Counted from the stretch's first letter, positions 7,789-15,898 are shown. The stretch is 24,466 bases of DNA from CF-161 sp035259145 (GCA_035259145.1 DATFWQ010000147.1:1-24466), one strand, 5' to 3'. Program-made: numbers and translations. The notes: generated from the letters alone by a model not told the origin.

Positions 7789-7962
7789 TTGAAAGTAGTC
7801 GTCAAAGACCCGGAGGAGTTCGAACAAGCTCTGCGCGAGTTCCGCCGCAAGGTGCAAGAGCAGGGCCTCGTACGAGAGATGCGCCGGCGCGCGCACTTCG
7901 TGCCTCCGGCTGAGGCTCGAAAGATCAAGAGCCTCCGCGCCCGCCGCCGCCGGACGCGATAG
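7789..7962 (+). CDS. rpsU: 30S ribosomal protein S21
   Basis: This frame of 57 residues begins LKVVVKDPEEFEQALREF, continues RRKVQEQGLVREMRRRAHF and ends in a basic tail, the full S21 pattern. S21 binds the small subunit near the anti-Shine-Dalgarno and helps start translation. The only in-frame start is TTG at 7789; an in-frame TGA is at 7756 and no ATG or GTG lies between. AGAAGGTG at 7771-7778 is a suitable ribosome binding site about ten bases upstream. Gene finders restricted to ATG/GTG would miss it. A CCGGT/ACCGG hairpin at 7966-7979 follows. Confidence 0.92.
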   Translation: MKVVVKDPEEFEQALREFRRKVQEQGLVREMRRRAHFVPPAEARKIKSLRARRRRTR

Positions 7963-7984
7963 CACCGGTCCAAACCGGGCCGGC

Positions 7985-7990
7985 TATAAT
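7985..7990 (+). promoter_or_regulatory. -10 box of the 5S rRNA gene
   Basis: A perfect TATAAT lies ten bases before the 5S 5' end, placing the transcription start within a few bases of the mature RNA. No good -35 hexamer is visible 17 bases upstream. The 5S gene is therefore likely transcribed on its own. Confidence 0.6.
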
Positions 7991-7999
7991 CTGTCGTGT

Positions 8000-8114
<115 letters not shown>

Positions 8115-8122
8115 CATTTCAA

Positions 8123-8154
8123 CCCCGCGGGCCGAGAGGCTCGCGGGGTTTGTC
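8123..8154 (+). terminator. Rho-independent terminator of 5S rRNA
   Basis: CCCCGCG at 8123-8129 pairs with CGCGGGG at 8142-8148, with an additional GCC/GGC pair inside, followed by TTTGTCTTT. It starts nine bases after the 5S 3' end. Confidence 0.85.
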
Positions 8155-8200
8155 TTTGAGTGGACGGCTACCAGGCCACCATCCCGCTGACTACCTTGTC

Positions 8201-9514
8201 CTAGGCCGCCTCGTGCAGCATCTCGGGCCGCAGCCGCGGGAGCAGGAACGCGCAGCGCCCGGCGAGAATCACGAGGAGTGCGTAGATCGTGATCATCACG
8301 TTGGCGATGATGTCCGTCAAGCCGCTGTGGTGCATGCCTATAAGCCCGACCATCAGAAGGCAGGCCCCAGCCAGGATAGGGACGAACACCCGGTCGTGCA
8401 CGGCCATCAGGAACTGCACGAGTAGGTTGTCCAGACTGAGCCCGAGGCCGATGAAGCTCACCGCCAGCACATAAGGCTGCGCTGCGCTGAACTGTGGTCC
8501 GAACAGCAGCGCGGCGACCAGGCCCCGGGTGACACCGAAAACCACGATTGCGCCCAGACCGAGCATCGATATCAGCCCGGCTGAGAGCAGCAGGAGGCGA
8601 GCTGGATGGCGCCGGGTGGCGATCGCCTCGACCACGCGGGGAAACAGCACCTGGCTGACGCTCAGCGTGCCGTAGTAGATGATCACTTCGATCTTATTCA
8701 AGCTGCCGTAGATACCCGCACTCTGCTTGTCCAGATAGTGCGCGGCCAGGACCAGGTCGAGGCTGTAGAGGAGGATGATGCCCAGCGTCCCTGCAGCCGC
8801 AGTCAGCGCAAACGGCGCCATCGTTCGCATGCGGACCACGTCGCGGTCGACCGCTGACAGGTCGCGCAGCGCGTACCAACCCAGGGCGTACGCGAAAGTG
8901 CCACCGGCCAGGACTGCCATCATCGAACCCGTCACGGCCAGCCCGGCCGCCAGCAGCACGGCCAGCATCGCGGTCCGCACCACAACTTCGAGCGACAGAT
9001 TGGCTGACAGGGCCGGGAACCGCTGGGTTCCCTGGAGGATGCCACGCGGAATAGCCGTGTAGCAGTACATGGCGATAGCCAGGCCGAGCCAGATGACTGG
9101 CACCGGCGACTCGAAGTGCTCGAACGCCGCGATCGAGACCGACAGCGCGGCTGCGAGGAGGACCACGGCAATGGCCGGCGTCGCCAGCAGCCGGCTCGTT
9201 CGCCAAACGACGTGGCGGATTGCACCTGTCCGTCCAGCAGCCTGGAGGTCGGCGGCGTAGCGGGCCAGCACCAGCACCAGGATCAGGTTGGCGGTTGTTC
9301 CGACCGTGTATAGACCGAACAGCGCGGCCACTTCGCCATACCGGCGAGGGCCCAGAGCGCGGCCGGCAATTGCGTGGTAGACGAAGCCGCCGACGCCGGC
9401 GGCGAAGCCGCCCAGGAACAAGATGAGGTTCTGGCGGACGAGCTTGCTGTCGCGGACGCGCTGGAAGTGCGGGGCCAGGCCACGCCTGGCCGCCGGCTGG
9501 ACTGTCGCGGTCAC
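8201..9514 (-). CDS. Polysaccharide flippase-like membrane protein (MATE/MVF fold)
   Basis: A membrane protein of about 437 residues with roughly twelve hydrophobic helices. The early segment NLILFLGGFAAGVGGFVYHA followed by GRALGPRRYGEVAAL is typical of Wzx-type oligosaccharide-lipid flippases. GTQRFPALSANLSLEVVVR and AHYLDKQSAGIYGSLNKI are further family-like motifs. It likely moves lipid-linked sugar units across the membrane. The start is set to GTG at 9514 because the longer frame to 9610 overlaps the divergent glycosyltransferase and adds a non-conserved basic leader. No Shine-Dalgarno confirms this. It pairs with the divergent glycosyltransferase. Confidence 0.85.
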   Translation of the reverse strand: MTATVQPAARRGLAPHFQRVRDSKLVRQNLILFLGGFAAGVGGFVYHAIAGRALGPRRYGEVAALFGLYTVGTTANLILVLVLARYAADLQAAGRTGAIRHVVWRTSRLLATPAIAVVLLAAALSVSIAAFEHFESPVPVIWLGLAIAMYCYTAIPRGILQGTQRFPALSANLSLEVVVRTAMLAVLLAAGLAVTGSMMAVLAGGTFAYALGWYALRDLSAVDRDVVRMRTMAPFALTAAAGTLGIILLYSLDLVLAAHYLDKQSAGIYGSLNKIEVIIYYGTLSVSQVLFPRVVEAIATRRHPARLLLLSAGLISMLGLGAIVVFGVTRGLVAALLFGPQFSAAQPYVLAVSFIGLGLSLDNLLVQFLMAVHDRVFVPILAGACLLMVGLIGMHHSGLTDIIANVMITIYALLVILAGRCAFLLPRLRPEMLHEAA

Positions 9515-9596
9515 GAGGGCACTGATTGTAGGAAGCGGAGCATCCCTTGCGCTTCGAGAGGCCCGCAGTCTCGGCCTGTAGGTATCCTGTCCGAGC

Positions 9597-10487
9597 ATGA
9601 CCAACGGCAAGCCGCTGGTGTCAGCGATCGTGGTCAGCTACAACACCCGGGACCTGCTGCTCGACTGCTTGAAGGCGTTCTACGCCTGCTCAGATGTGCC
9701 TGCCGAGGCGGTCGTAGTTGACAACGCCTCGACCGATCACTCGATCGAGGCAGTGGCCCACGAGTTCCCCCAGGCCAAGGTGATCAGGCAGCGCACCAAT
9801 CTCGGATTCGGCCGTGCCAATAACGCAGGCCTGCAGGTAGCAGAGGGCCGGTTCATCCTTTTGTTGAACCCTGACGTCACGGTGATGCCGGGTTGCGTGG
9901 GCCGGCTTTCCGACTTCCTCTTGGTGCGGCCAGACGTCGGCGCGGTCGGACCGAGGATCCAGCGGCCAGACGGCAGCCTCGACCACGCCGCCCGGCGCGG
10001 CTTTCCCACCCCGGCCGTGTCGATGTTCCACTTCAGTGGCCTTAGCAAGGCCTTCCCGCAGAGCGAGCGCTTCAATCGCTACACGATGGGGCACATGCCG
10101 GCGACCGAGACTCACGAGATCGACGCCGGGACTGCCGCCTGCTTGCTGGTTCGGCGTTCGGCGGTGGACAGGGTGGGTTTCTTCGATCCCGACTACTTCA
10201 TGTACGGGGAGGATCTCGACCTCTGCTACCGCCTCAAGTCTGGCGGCTGGAAGATCTTCTACCTGCCGACGGCGCGGTCAGTTCACCTGAAAGGGCAAGC
10301 GACGCGCCAGGATACCGGGCGCATGCTCAGGGAGTTCCACAGTGCCATGTGGACCTTCCACCACAAGCATTACGCCGCTGACCTGCCGGCGTTCGCCAAT
10401 GGCCTTGTCTGGGCGTCGATCTGGGCCCGCTGGGCATGGAAGGCCGGGAAAGCGGCGCTCGCAGGCGATCCCCGCGTCTCGCGTTAA
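9597..10487 (+). CDS. Family 2 glycosyltransferase (rhamnosyltransferase-like)
   Basis: A 296-residue GT-A glycosyltransferase. SAIVVSYNTRDLLLDCLKA is the N-terminal strand, VVVDNASTDHS carries the nucleotide-binding Asp, GFGRANNAGL follows, and LLLNPDVTV provides the DxD-like metal site. The acceptor region has DAGTAACLLVRRSAV, GFFDPDYFMYGEDLDLCYR with the catalytic ED, and a C-terminal helical tail. It is closest to WbbL-like rhamnosyltransferases. The divergent flippase suggests surface polysaccharide or glycolipid synthesis. TATCCT at 9583 could be a -10 giving a near-leaderless mRNA; this is weak. Confidence 0.9.
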   Translation: MTNGKPLVSAIVVSYNTRDLLLDCLKAFYACSDVPAEAVVVDNASTDHSIEAVAHEFPQAKVIRQRTNLGFGRANNAGLQVAEGRFILLLNPDVTVMPGCVGRLSDFLLVRPDVGAVGPRIQRPDGSLDHAARRGFPTPAVSMFHFSGLSKAFPQSERFNRYTMGHMPATETHEIDAGTAACLLVRRSAVDRVGFFDPDYFMYGEDLDLCYRLKSGGWKIFYLPTARSVHLKGQATRQDTGRMLREFHSAMWTFHHKHYAADLPAFANGLVWASIWARWAWKAGKAALAGDPRVSR

Positions 10488-11077
10488 CTCGTGGGCTCAG
10501 GCAGGGCAGCGATCTCCTGCTCCGTCAGGTCTATGTGGATGTTGGTGCCGACCACCTCGGTGACGTGGCCAACGGGAAGGACGTGACGGGTGCCGAGGAG
10601 ACCTGGCCGCCGCAGGATCAGGGCGCGGACCCTGTCGCCGTCGCTCGTCAACACTTCCGATACCTCGCCAACCTGCTTGCGCCCTGACCAGACCGGGCTG
10701 CCGGCTTTGAGCTCGTGGACCGTCGACAGGTCCAGCTCAAGGTGGACCGGCGGTACGTAGGGCTCCTGTCCGATCAGCGCGGATGCGATGCGAAGGAAGT
10801 CGCGAAGCGCATAGCCGCGCGGCGCAACCCAGTGCGGTCCCGGGGGGCTCACCAGGGGATCGTGCGCCTCGGGCTGTCTGAGCAGTTCCTCTTCGTCGAG
10901 GTCGGCGCGCAGACGCTCGTCGTCCACGGCGCGGATCTTTCCGACGCCGACCAGCCTGCCCCTGACCACCAGGTGGCTCACACGGTGGGCCTGCTCGTCC
11001 ACGATCAGCCGCTCAACCGAGCCCAGGCGCTGGCCGTCTCTACCGACTACGGGCTCGCTGGCGCGGAGCTTTCTCAC
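10484..11077 (-). CDS. PRC-barrel domain protein
   Basis: A 197-residue soluble protein with two PRC-barrel-like beta modules. The first (about 1-60) reads VVGRDGQRLGSVERLIVDEQ and the second (about 120-185) reads GSPVWSGRKQVGEVSEVLTS with ILPVGHV-like strands. The linker PPGPHWVAPRGYALRDF is Pro-rich. PRC-barrels occur in RimM and in photosynthetic reaction centre H subunits and often bind RNA or protein. It starts with GTG overlapping the xseB stop. Its stop shares the palindromic TTAA with the convergent glycosyltransferase stop. Its role next to exonuclease VII is unknown. Confidence 0.75.
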   Translation of the reverse strand: MRKLRASEPVVGRDGQRLGSVERLIVDEQAHRVSHLVVRGRLVGVGKIRAVDDERLRADLDEEELLRQPEAHDPLVSPPGPHWVAPRGYALRDFLRIASALIGQEPYVPPVHLELDLSTVHELKAGSPVWSGRKQVGEVSEVLTSDGDRVRALILRRPGLLGTRHVLPVGHVTEVVGTNIHIDLTEQEIAALPEPTS

Positions 11078-11283
11078 CTGCCGTCCTCCGCGCCGGCCGC
11101 CTCGGGCCTGACCTCGATGCGCTTGCGCGCCTCCTCCAGGCGCTGCTCGCAGATCTTGAGGTAGGTGCGGGCCTCGTCGACAACCGACAGCGCATCGTCG
11201 AGCGACAGGTCACCGTCTTCGAGGACCTTCAGTTTCTGGTCGAGCAGCTCGAGCGCGCGCTCGTAGCTCAGTTCCTGGTTCAC
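11074..11283 (-). CDS. xseB: Exodeoxyribonuclease VII small subunit
   Basis: A 69-residue helical protein, the usual XseB length, with the family sequence SYERALELLDQKLKVLEDGD, SLDDALSVVDEARTYLKICEQ and RLEEARKRIEV. It forms the coiled-coil partner of XseA in a single-strand-specific exonuclease. GTG start overlaps the xseA stop, and its stop overlaps the PRC gene start, so the three genes are one coupled unit. Confidence 0.95.
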   Translation of the reverse strand: MNQELSYERALELLDQKLKVLEDGDLSLDDALSVVDEARTYLKICEQRLEEARKRIEVRPEAAGAEDGR

Positions 11284-12623
11284 GGGCGAGTCTCCTCCAC
11301 GCGCGCACCCAACGAGCCGGTACCCAGGCGAACAGTGATTGCACGGCCCGGCGCTGTCTCGTCTGCTGATCGCAAAACCCGGCCGGCGTCGTCCAGCGTG
11401 ATGCTGTAGCCGCGCATGAGCACGCCTTCGGGGCTGAGAGCCTGCAGCCGGCTCCGGCGCTGGGCGAGACCGGCCTGGGCGCTCTGGAAGCGAGCTGCAA
11501 GCGCCCTGTTCAACCGCGCCGGGACGCGGCGATTCGCCAGGTCAACCACGCGCAGCCTGAGCATGCGGCGCGCCGCCGCCTCAGTTCGTGTCCGCAGCTC
11601 GGCCAACCTCTCGCGCCGGCGTTCGAGTTGCCGGACAGGGCTCAACCGCGCAAGCTCAGCGCGAAACCTCTCCAGCCGCTCGGCGCGCCGGCGCAGGAGG
11701 CCTGGCAGCGCCTGGCTCAGGCGGGTGCGGCGCTGAGCCAGCCGCTCCGTGTGCTCCGAGAGCAGGCGCGCCGACTCTCTGGCCAGCCGGCGCCGGCGTT
11801 CGACAAGCGCTGCCAGCAGGTCGGCCTTGCGGGGCACGACCCTGGTCCCGGCTTCAGTCGGCGTCCGGCACTCCGCGTCAGCGACCATGTCGGCGACCGT
11901 TCGGTCCGAGGTATGACCGAGGGCAGTCACGACCGGGATGCGTGAGACCAGGATTGCGCGAGCGACCGGCTCGGTGTTGAAGGCGTAAAGCTCTTCGAAG
12001 CTGCCCCCGCCGCGCGCGATCACGACGACACCGGCGCGCCCCTCCTGGTTGCACCGTCGAAGCGCCGAGACGACGCTGCCTGGGGATGCCATACCCTGGA
12101 CCTGGGCTGGATAGACCAGGATCTCCATATTCGGGTAGCGGTCGAGGATGGTCTCCTGCAGGTCGTGGATGACAGCGCCGGTCGGAGAGGTCACCAGTGC
12201 AACTGCTCGTGGTAGGAAGGGCAGTGGCCGCTTGCGTTCGGGGGCGAAAGCGCCTTCCAGCTCCAGCCGCCGCTTGAGCGCTTCCAGCTGCGCCCTCAGC
12301 TTGCCGACATCGTCGAACTGAATGAAGTCGACGACCAGGCTGAGCTGACCCGACTGCCAGAAGTCGACACGGCCCCTGAAGACGAAAACCTGGCCGTCCT
12401 CAGGGACGATGCCGAGGCGGCGAGCGTCGGCTCCGTACAGGAACGCCTGGACAACGGCCCCCTGGTCCCGGATGGAGAAGCTGTAGTTGCCCTTTGTGGT
12501 GCGCTTGATCCCGGTGACCTCACCTTTGACCAGCACAGAGGCCAGCGGCCGCAGGGTGCGGCGGATCTCGAAAGCGAGCTCGCTAACGGAAAGCGGTCGC
12601 CGAGCCTCCTCCGGACGGATCAC
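11280..12623 (-). CDS. xseA: Exodeoxyribonuclease VII large subunit
   Basis: A 447-residue XseA. The N-terminal OB fold includes VLVKGEVTGIKRTTKGNYSF. The catalytic domain shows VALVTSPTGAVIHDLQETI, RGGGSFEELYAFNTEPVARA and ALGHTSDRTVADMVADAECR, where the usual GHETD is GHTSD. A long Arg-rich coiled coil follows and the C-terminus has LMRGYSITLDDAGRVL. With XseB it digests single-stranded DNA from both ends. It uses a GTG start and is the first gene of the unit. Confidence 0.96.
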   Translation of the reverse strand: MIRPEEARRPLSVSELAFEIRRTLRPLASVLVKGEVTGIKRTTKGNYSFSIRDQGAVVQAFLYGADARRLGIVPEDGQVFVFRGRVDFWQSGQLSLVVDFIQFDDVGKLRAQLEALKRRLELEGAFAPERKRPLPFLPRAVALVTSPTGAVIHDLQETILDRYPNMEILVYPAQVQGMASPGSVVSALRRCNQEGRAGVVVIARGGGSFEELYAFNTEPVARAILVSRIPVVTALGHTSDRTVADMVADAECRTPTEAGTRVVPRKADLLAALVERRRRLARESARLLSEHTERLAQRRTRLSQALPGLLRRRAERLERFRAELARLSPVRQLERRRERLAELRTRTEAAARRMLRLRVVDLANRRVPARLNRALAARFQSAQAGLAQRRSRLQALSPEGVLMRGYSITLDDAGRVLRSADETAPGRAITVRLGTGSLGARVEETRP

Positions 12624-12649
12624 GCGGTCAGTCTAGCCAGCCCAGTCAA

Positions 12650-12746
12650 GGGAATACCCGGCGAAGCCGGGGGAGGGGGTGAGCGAAGGCTACTATCTCT
12701 CCCCCGCCTGGTCGGGGGAGTACCCGGCGAAGCCGGGGGAGGGGGG
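12650..12746 (+). repeat. Left inverted repeat: tandem GC-rich hairpin units
   Basis: Two copies of the core tACCCGGCGAAGCCGGGGGA (12653-12679 and 12721-12746) are joined by GAGCGAAGGCTACTAT and a second hairpin, CTCCCCC/GGGGGAG at 12698-12720. The block is about 90 percent matched, by hand alignment, by the reverse complement of 13158-13255 on the other side of the DUF559 gene. Confidence 0.85.
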
Positions 12747-12842
12747 AGCTTCTTCACAGGCAACCTTTACACAAGCCCGCCCTCAGTTAATGGTGGCGTC
12801 GGTGGGCGGTGACGTCGGGCTGCAAGACGGCTACGAAAGAGC

Positions 12843-13142
12843 ATGACCGGGATCGAGCTATTGCTCTGGTCGCGACTCCGCGGTCATCAGCTCGGCAGCC
12901 ACAAGTTTCGCCGACAGGTACCGCTCGGCCCATTTGTCGTCGACTTCGCTTGCTATGCATCACGGCTGGTGGTTGAAGTCGACGGGCCAGCGCACGAGGC
13001 ATCCATGCGAGAGGACGCACTTCGCGACGTCTATCTCGGGAGCTGTGGTTTCCGGGTGCTCCGATTCTCCGCAGACGACGTTCTCCAAAGGCTTGACGAC
13101 GTGCTCGCAACGATCCTCCGCGAATGCTCGTGGGAGAGTTGA
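12843..13142 (+). CDS. DUF559 endonuclease-like protein, N-terminus possibly truncated
   Basis: A 99-residue protein of the DUF559 family, which has a Vsr/PD-(D/E)XK-like fold. The core is intact: LLWSRLRG, HKFRRQVPLGPFVVDFACY with Asp34, SRLVVEVDGPAH with Glu45 and Asp47, and GFRVLRFSADDV. The codons just before the ATG read ARRLRKS, the usual family N-terminus, but a TGA at 12810 and no start codon lie upstream. So the family domain seems about ten residues short at the 5' end. It is flanked by inverted repeats and is unrelated to its neighbours. Confidence 0.85.
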   Translation: MTGIELLLWSRLRGHQLGSHKFRRQVPLGPFVVDFACYASRLVVEVDGPAHEASMREDALRDVYLGSCGFRVLRFSADDVLQRLDDVLATILRECSWES

Positions 13143-13157
13143 GCATCCCTCCTCGAT

Positions 13158-13273
13158 CCCCCTCCCCCGGCTTTGCCGGGTACTCCCCCGACCGGGCGGG
13201 GGAGAGTTAGTAGCCTTCGCGCACACCCCCTCCCCCCGGCTTCGCCGGGTACTCGCCCGACCGGGCGGGGGAG
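13158..13273 (-). repeat. Right inverted repeat: tandem GC-rich hairpin units
   Basis: Read on the minus strand, this block repeats the left one in order: CTCTCCCCCGCCCGGTCGGG, the core tACCCGGCGAAGCCGGGGGG, the linker GCGAAGGCTACTAA, then a second hairpin and core. It lies between the convergent ends of the DUF559 gene and moaA, so it could also terminate transcription both ways. Confidence 0.85.
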
Positions 13274-13285
13274 AGATGTAGAGAT

Positions 13286-14293
13286 TTAGCCGCCGATTTG
13301 GGACATGCTCTTGGCCGGCCTTACGAAGCCGTCCTGGTTGATCAGGTGGCCCTCCTCCTTTAGCCAGACGGCTCCCTCGATCACCTGTGCCAGGTGGTCG
13401 TCGGAGGCACCCCCACGCATCAGGTCGCGCAGCGGCGTCTCGTGGAGCGAGAACAGACACGTGCGCAGCCCGCCCTCGGCGGTCAGCCGGACCCGGTTGC
13501 AGGTCGTGCAGAAGGCCTGTGAGACCGACGAGATGAAGCCGACCCCACCGGGGGCACCGTCGGCGAAACGGAAGTTGGTCGAGGGGCCTGGGCGGTCGAC
13601 GCCCCTCGGCGTCAGCGGGAAAAGGTCCTCGATCTGTTCCTGGATGCGCCGGCTGGGAACGACCAGCTCGTTGGACCAGATGTGGTCGCCATCGAGCGGC
13701 ATGAACTCAATGAAGCGCACCTCGTAACCCTTCTCACGGGCCAGCCGGGCGAAGTCGGTCACCTCGTCATCGTTGGTTCCCTTCATCACGACCATGTTCA
13801 GCTTGATGGGCCGCAGCCCGGCCGCCTCAGCGGCCCTGATCCCGTCCATGGTCCTGGCGAATGCCTCGACGCGTGCGATTTCGCGAAACCGGTCCATGTG
13901 GAGCGTGTCCAGCGAGATGTTGATCCGCTTGAGCCCCGCCTCAGCCAGCAGCTTCGCTTTCTCTCGTAGCAACACACCGTTTGTGGTCATCGTGATGTCC
14001 AGGGTGGCGTCGAGGTCGTTGATCATGGCGACCAGCTCTTCGAGCCGGTGGCGTACCAGTGGCTCGCCGCCGGTCAGGCGAATCGTGCGGACGCCATAGC
14101 GCTGGACGAACAGGCGAGCCAGCCGGTGGATCTCTTCGAAGCGCAGGATGTCCTCCCGCGCCAGCCACTTCAATCCCTCTGCCGGCATGCAATAGACACA
14201 GCGGAAGTTGCAGCGGTCTGTGACCGAGATCCGGAGGTCGTCCGCAATCCGGCCGTAGCTGTCCCAGAGCTTCGAACCCCTGCCCGGGCCCAT
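13286..14293 (-). CDS. moaA: GTP 3',8-cyclase, molybdenum cofactor biosynthesis
   Basis: A 335-residue radical SAM enzyme. The N-terminal cluster is Cys28-Cys32-Cys35 in TDRCNFRCVYC. RLTGGEPLVR is the SAM-binding motif and ITMTTNGVLL follows. The C-terminal cluster CTTCNRVRLTAEGGLRTC supplies the second 4Fe-4S site, and the protein ends in the family Gly-Gly (SQIGG). It turns GTP into the precursor of pyranopterin. The start is taken at ATG 14293; ATG 14314 adds seven residues but overlaps the divergent gene. No other moa genes are in view. Confidence 0.95.
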   Translation of the reverse strand: MGPGRGSKLWDSYGRIADDLRISVTDRCNFRCVYCMPAEGLKWLAREDILRFEEIHRLARLFVQRYGVRTIRLTGGEPLVRHRLEELVAMINDLDATLDITMTTNGVLLREKAKLLAEAGLKRINISLDTLHMDRFREIARVEAFARTMDGIRAAEAAGLRPIKLNMVVMKGTNDDEVTDFARLAREKGYEVRFIEFMPLDGDHIWSNELVVPSRRIQEQIEDLFPLTPRGVDRPGPSTNFRFADGAPGGVGFISSVSQAFCTTCNRVRLTAEGGLRTCLFSLHETPLRDLMRGGASDDHLAQVIEGAVWLKEEGHLINQDGFVRPAKSMSQIGG

Positions 14294-14312
14294 ATGCCGG
14301 ATGATACCTGTC

Positions 14313-15086
14313 ATGGAGTACGAGAACGTCCTGGTCGACCTGGACGGCCCGGTCGGGGTGGTGACTCTCAATCGACCGCGGGTTCTGAATGCCCTCAGCC
14401 CTGTACTTGTCGGGGAGCTGAATGATGCTCTCGGCCGCCTGGACGCAGATCCCGAGGTGCGGGCGGCGGTGCTGACGGGTGGGCCGAGGGTGTTCGCTGC
14501 CGGCGCGGATATCGGCGACATGTCGGAGCGCTCGCCCGTCGAGCAGCTCCAGCGCGACCAGACCGGCCGCTGGGGGCCGGTGGCCGCCTTCACGAAGCCC
14601 CTGATCGCCGCGGTCAACGGCTATGCACTTGGCGGTGGCTGCGAGCTCGCGCTGATGTGCGACCTGATCGTCGCGGGCGACAGCGCCCGTTTCGGCCAGC
14701 CCGAGATCAACCTGGGCATCATTCCAGGAGCCGGCGGCACGCAGCGGTGGCCGCGGACGGTCGGCAAGTACGTGGCGATGGAGGTGAACCTGGGCGGGGC
14801 GCCGATCACCGCTCAGCGCGCTTATCAGCTGGGCCTCGTCAACAAAGTGGTCCCGGCCGAGGTAACGATCGAGGTGGCCCGAGGGATCGCCCACCAGCTT
14901 GCGGCCAAGGCGCCGGTCGCGCTGCGGCTGGCCAAGGAGTCGGTGAACCGGGCGCTGGAGACGTCGCTCCAGGAGGGCCTGGCGGTGGAGCGGAAGAACT
15001 TCTACTTTCTCTTCGCAACCGAGGATCAGAAGGAGGGCATGCGCGCGTTCCTGGAGAAGCGCAAGGCCCAGTTCGCGGGGCGCTGA
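14313..15086 (+). CDS. paaF: Enoyl-CoA hydratase, PaaF-like
   Basis: A 257-residue crotonase. MEYENVLVDLDGPVGVVTLN is the N-terminus, FAAGADIGDM and NGYALGGGCELALMCDL form the oxyanion hole, and both catalytic Glu are present (GGCE and QPEINLGIIPGAGGTQR). The C-terminus FATEDQKEGMRAFLEKR is like PaaF. It hydrates trans-2-enoyl-CoA, in the phenylacetate pathway 2,3-dehydroadipyl-CoA. ATG 14313 is chosen over ATG 14301 because it sits at the family N-terminus. Its start lies 20 bases from the divergent moaA start. Confidence 0.85.
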   Translation: MEYENVLVDLDGPVGVVTLNRPRVLNALSPVLVGELNDALGRLDADPEVRAAVLTGGPRVFAAGADIGDMSERSPVEQLQRDQTGRWGPVAAFTKPLIAAVNGYALGGGCELALMCDLIVAGDSARFGQPEINLGIIPGAGGTQRWPRTVGKYVAMEVNLGGAPITAQRAYQLGLVNKVVPAEVTIEVARGIAHQLAAKAPVALRLAKESVNRALETSLQEGLAVERKNFYFLFATEDQKEGMRAFLEKRKAQFAGR

Positions 15087-15088
15087 CG

Positions 15089-15897
15089 ATGGCCGAGGCA
15101 AAGACGGCAGTGGAAGTAGTGAGGTACACCGTCGAGAACGGCGTGGCCTGGATCAGGCTCAACAGGCCAGAGACCATGAACGCCGTGAACGGCGCGCTGC
15201 GCCGGGCGCTGGCAGACTCGGTCAAGCAGGCTGACCGCGACGAGGCCGTCAAGGTCGTTGTGGTGACCGGCGAGGGACGGGCCTTCTGCGCGGGCGCGGA
15301 CGTGCGCGAGTTCCAAAGCCGCGAGGGCGCCCTGGAAGGCATCCAACAGGACTATGAGTTCCTCCTCAGCCGCCTGTGGAGCATGGCCAAGCCCACCATC
15401 GCGGCCATGAATGGTGTTGCGGCCGGCATCGGCGCCTCGCTGGCCCTGGTCTGTGATCTGCGGTATGCGGTGCCCCAGGCCAGCTTCGTCGAGGCGTTCG
15501 TGAAGATCGGGCTCACGGTGGACGGCGGTGCGACCTGGCTCCTGCCGCGTCTGCTCGGAAGCGCCAAGGCGCTGGAGTTGTTCTACACGGGCGATCCTCT
15601 CAACGCGGCCGAGGCGGAGCGTCTCGGGGTCGTCAACCGGGTCGTCGAGCCTGAGCGGCTGGAGCCAACCGTCCGAGAGCTGGCCGAGCGTCTGGCAGCC
15701 GGTCCGAGCCATGCGCTGGGCGCCATCAAGCGGTCAGTCGGCTATGCGATGAACGCCACCCTGGAGGAGTCGATGGAGTTCGAGTTCCACCTCCAGGGCG
15801 TGCAGATGCGGCGCGTCGACTTCAAAGAGGGCGTGGCCGCATTCCTGGAGAAGCGTCAGCCTCGCTTCCAGGGTGGGGGGAGCGGTCCTCCAGCGTG

Positions 15898-15898
<1 letters not shown>
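15089..15898 (+). CDS. paaG: Enoyl-CoA isomerase, PaaG-like crotonase
   Basis: A 269-residue crotonase. It has FCAGADVREF and NGVAAGIGASLALVCDL, with the first hydratase Glu replaced by Ala-Ser. FVEAFVKIGLTVDGGATWLLPRL closely resembles the PaaG segment in which the catalytic Asp lies in PDxGG. PaaG isomerises ring-1,2-epoxyphenylacetyl-CoA to the oxepin. The start follows the paaF stop by two bases. A beta-oxidation isomerase is the alternative. Confidence 0.8.

Larger units (their letters stand above)
12650..13273. mobile_element. Candidate element: DUF559 nuclease gene inside inverted repeats
   Basis: A segment of about 620 bp has long imperfect inverted repeats at both ends, each made of two double-hairpin units. 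The only gene inside is a DUF559 nuclease. The layout resembles a small mobile element or REP-like repeat cassette. No target-site duplication is obvious: the left edge follows GTCAAGG and the right edge is followed by GAGATGTAG. A nuclease-free unit pair lies at 21914-22047. Mobility is inference; the inverted arrangement and gene content are directly seen. Confidence 0.5.

Noticed and set aside
9515..9610. Extended flippase start at 9610
   Set aside because: It would overlap the divergent glycosyltransferase start and adds a basic, non-conserved leader.
12960..13460. Minus-strand open frame across the right repeat
   Set aside because: It translates hairpin repeats into Pro/Gly/Arg-rich sequence and covers DUF559 and moaA in wrong frames.
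14314..15101. Long minus-strand open frames across paaF
   Set aside because: They are antisense shadows of a clear crotonase gene in high-GC DNA.
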